From Euryarchaeota archaeon RBG_13_57_23 (GTDB lineage Archaea; Thermoplasmatota; Thermoplasmata; UBA10834): a stretch of 5,548 nucleotides of DNA. Location: contig MGVW01000004.1 of the NCBI GenBank assembly GCA_001800675.1, positions 1 to 5,548 on the forward strand, written 5' to 3'. The notes under the pieces were generated by a model. It was not told the DNA's origin. It ran no database searches and was given only the letters and a program-made list of their open reading frames with translations. Both the position numbers and the translations under genes were made by a program. Shown piece after piece: positions 1 through 5,547 of this stretch (position 1 is its first letter; each line of letters starts with the position of its first letter).

Positions 1-824
1 ATGACTGCGGCGACTCGTGCCACGACAAAGCGAGCACAGCAACGGTATCCATGACAGCGTCGGATACGACTCTGACCCTAGGACAGGAAGTCACGGTGAC
101 TGTGACGGTCACAGGCGGTCAGGCGGGTAGCATCCTGGGAGTCATGATCGTCAGCACACTCAGCCCCGTGCCCGATAGCATACCAACAGCCAAGGGGTGG
201 ACAATCACATCCGATCCGAGCGGCTCAGCCACGGGCTACAACTATCACGAGGTCTCGGACTACACAGGATCAGGGACTTATTCTTGGATGCTCACCGCGC
301 CCCAGACGAGTGACGCCTACCAACTGTATGCGAGGGTCATGCATGGAGGAGGCGACCAAGCGTTCTCCGTTGACGACGCAACTGGTATTTCCTTCATCGT
401 TGGCACTTCGGGAACCCCGACAGGCCCGGTTGTGGCTATCATATCTCCAACGTCGGGCGATACTGTTGACGGAACAATCACCGTTAGTGCTAGCATACCC
501 TCAACCATACCGATTTCCTATGCCGTGCTCAGAATCGACGGAGTCGAGAGGGAGAACAAGTCGGCAGCACCTTTCTCGTGGACTCTCGACACGGAGCTGC
601 TAGCCGACGGAGAGCATGTGATCAACATAACGGCAGTTGACACGGAAGGCAATGTCGGGTACAAGCAAATCTCTTTCTCGATCGACAACGCCCGCGCCAA
701 CACGCTTCTCCTGAACTGGGTATGGACGATGGCCGCTGGAAGCATCGCTATCATTGCGCTCGTCAGCGTGTTGATGGTGCTAGCGCTGATGATCAGACGC
801 AAGGTCATGGGAGGTGTGAAGTAA
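1..824 (+). CDS. Membrane-anchored extracytoplasmic protein with haem-motif-like site and Ig-like domains (5' partial)
   Basis: The reading frame is open from base 3 with no stop before the ATG at 51, and that ATG has no ribosome-binding site, so the gene starts outside the window; 273 residues are visible. Counting from base 3, a CGDSCH motif (CxxxCH, residues 2-7) resembles a c-type haem site with one extra residue. Residues ~11-130 form a Ser/Thr/Gly-rich beta-sandwich ending in YQLYARVMHGGGDQAF. It resembles the domain that follows CxxCH motifs in extracellular cytochrome-type proteins (choice-of-anchor V/Reeler-like). Residues ~140-228 are a bacterial Ig-like domain (ISPTSGDTVDGTITVSA, later AVDTEGNVGYK). 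A membrane helix at ~235-262 followed by RRK places the bulk outside the cell. The gene overlaps the next by one base (TAATG). Inferred role: surface electron-transfer or binding protein. The domain reading is fairly sure; haem attachment is uncertain. Confidence 0.8.
   Translation, partial: DCGDSCHDKASTATVSMTASDTTLTLGQEVTVTVTVTGGQAGSILGVMIVSTLSPVPDSIPTAKGWTITSDPSGSATGYNYHEVSDYTGSGTYSWMLTAPQTSDAYQLYARVMHGGGDQAFSVDDATGISFIVGTSGTPTGPVVAIISPTSGDTVDGTITVSASIPSTIPISYAVLRIDGVERENKSAAPFSWTLDTELLADGEHVINITAVDTEGNVGYKQISFSIDNARANTLLLNWVWTMAAGSIAIIALVSVLMVLALMIRRKVMGGVK
809..816 (+). promoter_or_regulatory. Strong ribosome-binding site for the downstream membrane protein
   Basis: GGGAGGTG lies seven bases before the ATG at 824 and is a near-ideal complement to the 16S rRNA tail. 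It fixes the start of the second gene at 824 rather than at the upstream in-frame ATG at 722 or the ATG at 833. It lies within the end of the preceding gene, which supports translational coupling. Confidence 0.85.
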
Positions 825-1531
825 TGGTTGACATGAGCGCCCTGCATTCGCTGACTGCGGAACTTCACGCGGGGTTCCTAACACTGTCATTCGTGTGCAT
901 AATGGCCGTGGCGGTCGCTCAGATAGCTGTCCGTCTGCAGAATAGGATGCCAAGGATCCTCGTTTCATGGGCGATCAGAACCAGAGGGTATTTCGAAGCC
1001 GCGGGATACGTCGGAGCTGTCTTGGGCGTCCTCGGATTGCTGCTGTCCGCTTGGACAGGCATGTACGCATGGCCCTATGACGTGCTGATCAACGACGCGA
1101 TTGTCAGGAATAAGATAATGCTCACAGCGTTTGCAACGGTCATGTGGACCGGTGTTGTCTTCATCCGGACAAGGTTCGGAAGAGGGCTCTGGACCTGTCC
1201 AGCAATGGCTGTCGTCTATGTGGCACTGGCATTCGTGTCTTTCGGCGTTTTGGGTACGACCGGTTCGATGGGCGCGCACATCACGAAAGGCGGAAGCGCG
1301 ATGGACCCAATCTGGAACTTGGTCGGGTTCCAGGTCACTTCCGACCTCATACTCGACTCCAACATCGCTGCGTTCGTGGCGCTCGCAAGTATGGTTGCCA
1401 TTGTACTATCACTAGTCGTGGCCAAAAGATATGACCTCTTCCAGATGAAGCTCGGCGTTGAGTCCTGTCAGAAGGTCTTCAAGTGGGACGAACCGAGAAT
1501 CGAGGCAGAGATCCCGAAGAAGGCCATCTGA
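824..1531 (+). CDS. Five-helix membrane protein, possibly a cytochrome-b-like/DUF2231-like partner
   Basis: A 235-residue integral membrane protein. Hydrophobic helices fall at about residues 17-37, 58-80, 97-115, 126-146 and 180-200. Basic loops (RLQNRMPRILVSWAIRTR and RTRFGR) follow helices 1 and 3, so by the positive-inside rule the N terminus is outside and the ~35-residue C-terminal tail is cytoplasmic. His8 and His15, before helix 1, and His152 (GSMGAHITKGGS), after helix 4, would all lie at the outer face, a plausible place for a haem b or quinone site. The general layout recalls DUF2231-type membrane proteins, but I do not recognise a precise family. It starts in a TAATG overlap with the upstream surface protein behind a strong ribosome-binding site, so the two are co-translated and probably form one complex. 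Electron transfer is inferred, not shown. Confidence 0.8.
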   Translation: MVDMSALHSLTAELHAGFLTLSFVCIMAVAVAQIAVRLQNRMPRILVSWAIRTRGYFEAAGYVGAVLGVLGLLLSAWTGMYAWPYDVLINDAIVRNKIMLTAFATVMWTGVVFIRTRFGRGLWTCPAMAVVYVALAFVSFGVLGTTGSMGAHITKGGSAMDPIWNLVGFQVTSDLILDSNIAAFVALASMVAIVLSLVVAKRYDLFQMKLGVESCQKVFKWDEPRIEAEIPKKAI

Positions 1532-1574
1532 GCAGATGCAGACTGGTCGATGAGTCGAGACGATATCCGCAGGG

Positions 1575-2732
1575 TCAGATCCGAGTGATCTCTTCGTTCA
1601 CCTTGAGGCCCTTGGATTCGAGGCGAGATATGAAGCTCCGCGTATCGAGCTGCTCAGGCACGATCAGTCCTTTCTCCTTGACCTCTCCGTCCACGAGCAT
1701 CTCAGTCGGGACTGCTCCTCCCGTCCCAACTAGATACCCAGTTCCGTTGGACCCACACCTCTCGTACGCCCACTCGTGCGAGACGAAGGTCCAAAGTCTG
1801 ACCTTCGTCTTGCGACCATCCTTCTTCCCTATGACCTCGACAACAGTCCCTCCGATCCCCTTGATCTTACCCGCAATCTCAGTGGGCCTTGGGAAGGTTG
1901 CTGCAACCACGTCGAGAGGACGAACTTTCACGCCCTTGACATCAACTAGTTCCCTGCTATGCATGCCCAGCTTACGGAGCATCTTGGCGGCGGCTGCGAA
2001 GTTGTCGTCAATGCCGATCCTGAAGTCCGCATTCCGAATGCCCTTGATGTGCCTCGGAAGTAGGAAGGTCTCGTCGTGCACCGTCTTGTACACTGGCAGT
2101 GGACCGAGCGGCGGAGGAAAATCGTATATCTCCTTCTCATGAAGAGGCGGAATGTACTTGATCTCCCCGTTCCTGAAGACAGCCGCAGGTATCGTGGTCT
2201 CCTCTATCCAGTCGACGGGCGACCAAGTAGAGAAGTAGTCGACGCCCGGGATCACGCCATTGTCGCCGTCTATGATGTGTATCTCTTCCGGCTCATCGAG
2301 CTTGTTGGCTGCGTGTCGGGCGAGGACGTTGGAGATCCCAGGCTCCAGGCCGGTCGCGGTAATCGCGGTTATTCCCGCGTCCCTGCACATTTTGTCTATC
2401 GGAGCGAAATCCTTCAAGGCCTGAACCGTCAGGCAGAAATCGACATAGTCCGTGCCCGTGCTCGCAGCCAAGTTCTGAACCTCGTCCATGAACTCCCACG
2501 GGAGCGAGTTGACGACGATGTCCGCATTCGCGAGGAGCTTCTTGACGGCCTTCGAATCGCTTCCGTTGACCTTCTCCACGGATACCTTGTCCAGCTTGAG
2601 CCGCTTCCTCAGCGCTTCGGCCCCGTCGGTTCTCGCGTCTGCGAGGACCATTTCCGTCACATTGCGGTTACGCGCCACATGCTCTGCGCAGACCAGGCCC
2701 GTGATGCCACAGCCTAGCTGAACTACCCTCAT
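1575..2732 (-). CDS. Saccharopine dehydrogenase-family NAD(P)-dependent oxidoreductase
   Basis: A 385-residue cytoplasmic enzyme of full family length. The N terminus is a Rossmann fold with GCGITG (residues 7-12) for NAD(P), then an acidic residue at the end of strand 2 (LADAR, 30-34) and ADIVVNSLP (70-78). Family signatures follow: ATGLEPGISN (126-135), FSTWSPVDWIEE (167-178) and the PPLHEKEIYDFPPPLGPLP region (195-213), then LPRHIKGIRNADFR (225-238). The C-terminal TGYLVGTGGAVPTEML motif and a pE-type ending resemble the lysine 6-dehydrogenase/saccharopine dehydrogenase branch. Members reduce or oxidise secondary-amine amino acid conjugates (saccharopine, carboxynorspermidine) or lysine; the substrate here cannot be read from sequence, and no other lysine-pathway gene is in view. 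The ATG start has TTGGAG eight bases upstream. It is probably co-transcribed behind the methyltransferase gene and converges on the membrane-protein operon across 43 bases. Confidence 0.88.
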   Translation of the reverse strand: MRVVQLGCGITGLVCAEHVARNRNVTEMVLADARTDGAEALRKRLKLDKVSVEKVNGSDSKAVKKLLANADIVVNSLPWEFMDEVQNLAASTGTDYVDFCLTVQALKDFAPIDKMCRDAGITAITATGLEPGISNVLARHAANKLDEPEEIHIIDGDNGVIPGVDYFSTWSPVDWIEETTIPAAVFRNGEIKYIPPLHEKEIYDFPPPLGPLPVYKTVHDETFLLPRHIKGIRNADFRIGIDDNFAAAAKMLRKLGMHSRELVDVKGVKVRPLDVVAATFPRPTEIAGKIKGIGGTVVEVIGKKDGRKTKVRLWTFVSHEWAYERCGSNGTGYLVGTGGAVPTEMLVDGEVKEKGLIVPEQLDTRSFISRLESKGLKVNEEITRI

Positions 2733-2740
2733 CTGGTCAA

Positions 2741-2746
2741 CTCCAA
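2741..2746 (-). promoter_or_regulatory. Ribosome-binding site of the saccharopine dehydrogenase-like gene
   Basis: Read on the minus strand, TTGGAG lies eight bases before the ATG at 2732. It supports that start, which also places the Rossmann strand (MRVVQLGCG) directly at the N terminus, as is usual for this family. Confidence 0.55.
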
Positions 2747-2801
2747 ACCCCAGAGGCCGAGGACTTACTTAGCCATTTTGTTGCCCAATCCGTGTTCCTC
2801 C

Positions 2802-3575
2802 TCATTGGCATTCAACGAGGATCAATGCAGAATCCACAAAAACACGCACACACAGCTCAGGTGAGACTGAGAAGAGTATCGGACCAAGGAGAAACGGCAT
2901 CCTCTGAACTGGGCCCAAATCATCATAGAGCTTCGTGGCCCGAAGCGAGCCGAACGAGTTCGCGTATCTGAAATCGACTATCCGCCCGCCGTTCCGTTCT
3001 ATCTGGGATCTGAGCGCCCGCGGTGTGTAGAAGTTCACATGGCCGACGCTATCCAGGATCTCCTGTTTCCTCTTGGCCCCTCTCACAGCGTCCGCGAGCC
3101 TCGTCCAGAGCGTGTCCTCGATCGGCACCTTGAGCAGCAGGTATCTCGATATTCTCGCCACCTCCCTGAGAGCTCTCTCTGGCTCGGGAACATGCTCCAA
3201 GACGTCGATCATGAGAGTCAGGTTGATCTCTTTGTCCGCGAATGAAGTGCTTCGGATGTCCTCGTTGACCGCCCGAATGATGTCGGGGTTCCTTGCGACC
3301 TGGATCTGAAGGGCCCCGGGACTGAGGTCGAGAGCGTACTTCCTTACTGATATGCCCAGGCGTTCCCTGACTTTTGAGGCGACCTCGGAGAGGATGATGC
3401 CTGCCCCACCCCCGACATCGAGAAGATTGACCTCCTTGCCGACCTGACGTCTGCAGAACCCATCCACAAGCGGCGCCAGCTTGGCCAACTTCCACTGGGA
3501 GTCCTCCTCGTGCAACGATGGGTTCTCCACGAGGTACTTGTCGGATGAGTAGAATTGCGTTATGTCCTCCGCCAT
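2802..3575 (-). CDS. Class I SAM-dependent methyltransferase
   Basis: A 257-residue soluble methyltransferase of the Methyltransf_11/23 type. SAM-binding motif I is LLDVGGGAGI (residues 51-60). The acidic residue after strand 2 is Asp83 (ALDLSP). DVLEHVPEPERALREV (124-139) matches the motif II/III region common to this fold, followed by strand YLLLKVP (145-151). GHVNFYTPRALRSQIERNG (178-196) is the usual late helix found in small-molecule and lipid/quinone-type methyltransferases. The acceptor is unknown. I chose the ATG at 3575: a GTG at 3608 in the same frame would add only MCCQQRSHSIV, which is not typical of the family. A GGAG lies 13 bases upstream, too far to be decisive. It is divergent from the EF-Tu-like gene and 69 bases upstream of the saccharopine dehydrogenase-like gene on the same strand, so the two may share a transcript. 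Confidence 0.87.
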   Translation of the reverse strand: MAEDITQFYSSDKYLVENPSLHEEDSQWKLAKLAPLVDGFCRRQVGKEVNLLDVGGGAGIILSEVASKVRERLGISVRKYALDLSPGALQIQVARNPDIIRAVNEDIRSTSFADKEINLTLMIDVLEHVPEPERALREVARISRYLLLKVPIEDTLWTRLADAVRGAKRKQEILDSVGHVNFYTPRALRSQIERNGGRIVDFRYANSFGSLRATKLYDDLGPVQRMPFLLGPILFSVSPELCVRVFVDSALILVECQ

Positions 3576-3613
3576 GACTATGCTGTGACTCCGTTGCTGA
3601 CAACACACTTCAT

Positions 3614-3620
3614 CTTATTC
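3614..3620 (-). promoter_or_regulatory. Possible TATA-like element for the methyltransferase gene
   Basis: On the minus strand GAATAAG lies 39-45 bases before the ATG at 3575. It is the most AT-rich stretch in the divergent intergenic region on this side. It is a poor match to an archaeal TATA box and would imply a leader of roughly a dozen bases or more. Weak call. Confidence 0.25.
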
Positions 3621-3690
3621 ATCTCTTCTGCGGTCCCGCGGCCGTAAGCGAAGGGCCTCCAGGTCAACGTGAACCATCGCGCGATTGGGG

Positions 3691-3704
3691 CAAAAAGTAC
3701 TTGA
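3691..3704 (+). promoter_or_regulatory. Candidate archaeal BRE/TATA promoter for the EF-Tu-like gene
   Basis: CAAAAAGTACTTGA ends 24 bases before the ATG at 3729. An A-rich BRE-like part is followed by a TATA-like part at about -30, the spacing expected if transcription starts at or very near the ATG. No Shine-Dalgarno sequence precedes that ATG, which fits a leaderless mRNA. The core AAGTACTT (3695-3702) is also a perfect 8-base palindrome. The match to the TATA consensus is imperfect. Confidence 0.5.
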
Positions 3705-3728
3705 AGGACCACAATCTGCAAGCCACTC

Positions 3729-4697
3729 ATGCCGAATTTGAACGTGGCCGTCATTGGCTCCCCGGACTATGCGAAGGGCCTTGGGAAGAAGTCGACGGCC
3801 TCCGACATCACATTCTACGATCTCAAGAGAGACGAAGTGACAGTCTCACTAGTGGAGCCGTCGAAGTACCCCGAGAAGCTGGCCTCACTGTTCTTCGCGA
3901 CCTCTCTTGCCGATGTTGCAGTGATCGTTGTCGAGCAGATCGGGCCGGCTTTCGGAGAGAGCGTGGTCATGCTCGATTCTGTAGGCGTGAAGAAGGGCTA
4001 CATCGTCACGAAGGGCTACATCACCCGGGATCAACTCTCTCCTCTGATCAAAGGGACAGTGCTTGAGAAGTACACGATGTTCGCAGATAATCCAGTCCAG
4101 CTCAGAGAGAGGCTTTTGGCTGATGCGCGGGAAATCGCATCCGATTCGAAGCGATCCAAGAGCACGACCGGATCCGTCGCCGTCGACCACTACTTCGATG
4201 TGAAGGGTGTAGGGACGGTCGTCCTCGGGTGCGTCGCAGACGGCGTCATCAAGAGGCATGATGCGGTGAACGCGCATCCGATAGGAAAGGAAGCAGAAAT
4301 CAGGTCAATCCAGAAGCACGACGACGACTTCGAACGAGCAGAGAAAGGAGATAGGGTCGGCCTTGCGCTCAAAGGGATCTCGGTGAGCGAACTGGACCGA
4401 GGAACCGTTCTCTCCAATGACGATAGGCTGGTCTGCCGCAAAGACATTGCCGCGCGCGCGCACTTGGTAAAGTACTGGCTTAATCCACTAAGAGAAGACA
4501 TGGTCGCTCACATCGGCCATTGGATGCAGTTCGAGCCGGCGCGGATCGAGTCAATCACCCATGGTGCGGATTGGCGGAATCCTCGAATCAAGTTGAATCT
4601 TCAGAAGGAATTGGTGTATCTCCCGGGATCGAAAGCGATTCTCGCCTATCTTGAGGGCGGGAAGCTCAGGATTATTGGTACGCTCGACCTTCAATAA
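3729..4697 (+). CDS. EF-Tu/SelB-like translation-factor paralogue lacking GTPase motifs
   Basis: A 322-residue protein with the three-domain order of EF-Tu/SelB. Residues 1-~140 hold a degenerate G domain. The P-loop is reduced to GLGKKST (17-23). The position of the switch-II DxPGH motif reads VEPSKYPEK (42-50), with no DxxG. The NKxD site is replaced by VTKGYITRDQ (93-102). GTP hydrolysis is therefore not expected. Domain II (~148-230) is well preserved: VDHYFDVKGVGTVVLGCV, then EIRSIQKHDDDFERAEKGDRVGLALKG and RGTVLS. A C-terminal beta-barrel (~238-322) ends GTLDLQ. This matches a group of archaeal EF-Tu-domain-2 proteins with an eroded G domain; its role is unknown to me and may be tRNA- or ribosome-related. 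It should not be named selB, since GTPase activity and selenocysteine-specific features are absent. The start is leaderless-type. Its last ~43 codons recur as a diverged copy at the window end. Confidence 0.85.
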   Translation: MPNLNVAVIGSPDYAKGLGKKSTASDITFYDLKRDEVTVSLVEPSKYPEKLASLFFATSLADVAVIVVEQIGPAFGESVVMLDSVGVKKGYIVTKGYITRDQLSPLIKGTVLEKYTMFADNPVQLRERLLADAREIASDSKRSKSTTGSVAVDHYFDVKGVGTVVLGCVADGVIKRHDAVNAHPIGKEAEIRSIQKHDDDFERAEKGDRVGLALKGISVSELDRGTVLSNDDRLVCRKDIAARAHLVKYWLNPLREDMVAHIGHWMQFEPARIESITHGADWRNPRIKLNLQKELVYLPGSKAILAYLEGGKLRIIGTLDLQ

Positions 4698-4698
4698 G
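4569..4698 (+). repeat. Left copy of a ~130-base direct repeat (3' end of the EF-Tu-like gene)
   Basis: This segment aligns without gaps to 5419-5548 at an offset of 850 bases, with about 71% identity over 129 bases (my hand count). Exact blocks include GATTGGCGGAA, GTGTATC, CCGGGATC, GAGGGCGG and the last 16 bases CTCGACCTTCAATAAG. It is the live copy, in frame with the full gene. Confidence 0.8.
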
Positions 4699-4758
4699 CC
4701 CGAGACCCAATCCAACCGCTGTTGTGATTTCTCAAAGGCCGAGACACGGGGAGCCGAG

Positions 4759-4780
4759 CGAGCCCGGTGGGATTCGAACT
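4759..4780 (-). other. tRNA 3'-end-like fragment (T-loop plus acceptor strand)
   Basis: On the minus strand this reads AGTTCGAATC then CCACCGGGCTCG. It has the form of a tRNA 3' third: T-loop TTCGAAT closed by a G-C pair, the 3' side of a T-stem (CCCAC), a seven-base acceptor strand (CGGGCTC) and a discriminator G, without encoded CCA. The 5' side of the T-stem is not complementary (CTTAG instead of GTGGG), and no matching GAGCCCG acceptor start, D-arm or anticodon arm is found upstream. It is therefore a fragment rather than a working tRNA. It may be a remnant of an integration site or a decayed tRNA gene; chance similarity is possible at this length. Confidence 0.4.
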
Positions 4781-4828
4781 AAGAAAGGCAGTTGAAGGGT
4801 TTGGACGCAGGCCTTCCCGGATCCGAGG

Positions 4829-5329
4829 TCACCCTAGAATCGGGAGTCTCTTGACTATGGAGGTCTCCGACCACCACTTGCCGAGACCCCACCAGTTACC
4901 AGGCCTGACAAAGGTGAATCCGATGAAAAGCAGCGCGTAAACGATGTGCTCATCGGTAATCGGGTTGTTCGCAGGGGGCAAGTTGGTCGACCAGAGCGTC
5001 AGCATTAGAGCCGCACCGGATATCCCGGCGAGTCTCTGTCCGATGCCCAGTAGAACCGACACTCCAACGGCCAGGAGGGCCAGCATGAACAGCGCGTCGA
5101 CTACGGAGTTGCCTGAGATGCTGTTCCAGAAGTCGGCCAGCGGCCCTGAGGTGGCGTATTGAAGGTACCCGGCCGTCGGCGAACCGCCATTCAGCCAGGA
5201 ATTGCCGGACGCAGTGGCATAGCCCAGGCCGAACAATTTGTCCAAAAACGCCCAGAGCAAAGTCCACCCGAGAACCAGTCTAACGCCTACCCATACATAC
5301 TGTTCCTTCGTGAGTTTTTCGAGCTTCAT
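4829..5329 (-). CDS. DoxX-family integral membrane protein
   Basis: A 166-residue membrane protein with four hydrophobic helices at about residues 12-30, 76-97, 99-116 and 127-143. It carries the family pattern: RLVLGWTLLWAFLDKLFGLG (17-36), NGGSPTAGYL (47-56), VVDALFMLALLAVGVSVLLG (76-95), NPITDEHIVYALLF (122-135) and WWGLGKWW (146-153). Relatives include the DoxD subunit of archaeal thiosulfate:quinone oxidoreductase and many DoxX proteins linked to redox or sulfur stress. The full complex cannot be claimed because no DoxA partner is present in the window. The length and both termini look complete. GAGGAG lies seven bases before the ATG. The gene faces the EF-Tu-like gene tail to tail with 131 bases between, and its upstream side abuts a truncated second copy of that gene's 3' end, so it appears to sit within an inserted or rearranged segment. 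Confidence 0.87.
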   Translation of the reverse strand: MKLEKLTKEQYVWVGVRLVLGWTLLWAFLDKLFGLGYATASGNSWLNGGSPTAGYLQYATSGPLADFWNSISGNSVVDALFMLALLAVGVSVLLGIGQRLAGISGAALMLTLWSTNLPPANNPITDEHIVYALLFIGFTFVRPGNWWGLGKWWSETSIVKRLPILG

Positions 5330-5336
5330 TCTTCCA

Positions 5337-5342
5337 CTCCTC
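5337..5342 (-). promoter_or_regulatory. Ribosome-binding site of the doxX-like gene
   Basis: GAGGAG on the minus strand, seven bases before the ATG at 5329. This supports the chosen start and differs from the apparently leaderless EF-Tu-like gene. Confidence 0.7.
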
Positions 5343-5353
5343 GAATCTGTCTG

Positions 5354-5371
5354 TAACGGTGTTAACGGTGA
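5354..5371. repeat. Tandem 9-base repeat upstream of the doxX-like gene
   Basis: TAACGGTGT is directly followed by TAACGGTGA, 25-42 bases upstream of the doxX-like ATG. The place suits an operator or a promoter-proximal binding site. The unit is short, so coincidence cannot be excluded, and no clear TATA box is seen next to it. Confidence 0.4.
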
Positions 5372-5387
5372 CCGGGTTGGGGGTTAT

Positions 5388-5547
5388 GAATCTATCACCG
5401 AACCTCCACTCGGGCAGCGATTGGCGGAACGCCAAGCTCAAGCTGAAGCTCCGGAAAGATCTCGTGTATCGTCCGGGATCAAGAGCCGCGACGACCTGTC
5501 TCGAGGGCGGCAAACCCAGAATCATCGGCACCCTCGACCTTCAATAA
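5388..5547 (+). pseudogene. Truncated, diverged second copy of the EF-Tu-like gene 3' end
   Basis: From GAT at 5419 to TAA at 5545-5547 this encodes 42 residues beginning DWRNAKLKLKLRKDLVY and ending RIIGTLDLQ. Of these, 29 are identical to residues 281-322 of the complete protein at 3729-4697. DNA identity over the same stretch is about 71%; of 37 differing bases, 21 fall at third codon positions and 15 codons differ silently. Several changes are harsh (L to R, Y to C, L to P). Just upstream, GAATCTATCACC (5388-5399) resembles the parent's GAGTCAATCACC (ESIT), but the interval to DWRN is 10 bases longer than in the parent, which shifts the frame. Domains I, II and most of III are absent. An in-frame GTG at 5359 has no ribosome-binding site. 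I read this as a remnant, not an expressed gene. Confidence 0.75.

Noticed and set aside
51..824. ATG at 51 as the real start of the first gene
   Set aside because: The frame is open back to base 3, no ribosome-binding site precedes 51, and the CxxxCH motif plus the start of the beta-sandwich lie upstream. The gene is 5' truncated by the window.
722..1531. Longer form of the membrane protein starting at 722
   Set aside because: The extra 34 residues overlap the upstream gene's membrane anchor in another frame. The strong GGGAGGTG site points to 824.
1532..1574. Terminator between the convergent genes
   Set aside because: There is no T-run on either strand and no convincing hairpin in this 43-base gap.
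1483..2142. 219-codon plus-strand frame opposite the saccharopine dehydrogenase-like gene
   Set aside because: It is Ser/Pro-rich antisense translation with no recognisable motif, and the minus strand in this stretch encodes a complete, well-matched enzyme.
2802..3608. GTG at 3608 as start of the methyltransferase
   Set aside because: It adds an atypical 11-residue leader (MCCQQRSHSIV) without a clear ribosome-binding site; the ATG at 3575 gives a typical family N terminus. It is not fully excluded.
4450..4463. Alternating CG run as a possible Z-DNA or regulatory element
   Set aside because: It is 14 bases long, lies within the coding sequence and is explained by the Ala-Ala-Arg-Ala-His codons.
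3729..4697. Naming the EF-Tu-like gene selB
   Set aside because: The P-loop, DxxG and NKxD motifs are all degraded, so it cannot be the selenocysteine-specific GTPase; no selenoprotein machinery is in view.
4759..4860. A complete tRNA gene on the minus strand
   Set aside because: Only the T-loop and 3' side match. No complementary 5' acceptor strand, D-arm or anticodon arm could be found upstream.
5359..5547. A 62-codon gene starting at GTG 5359
   Set aside because: Its first ~20 codons match nothing in the parent protein, there is no ribosome-binding site, and it runs through the doxX upstream region. The frame is inherited from the truncated copy.
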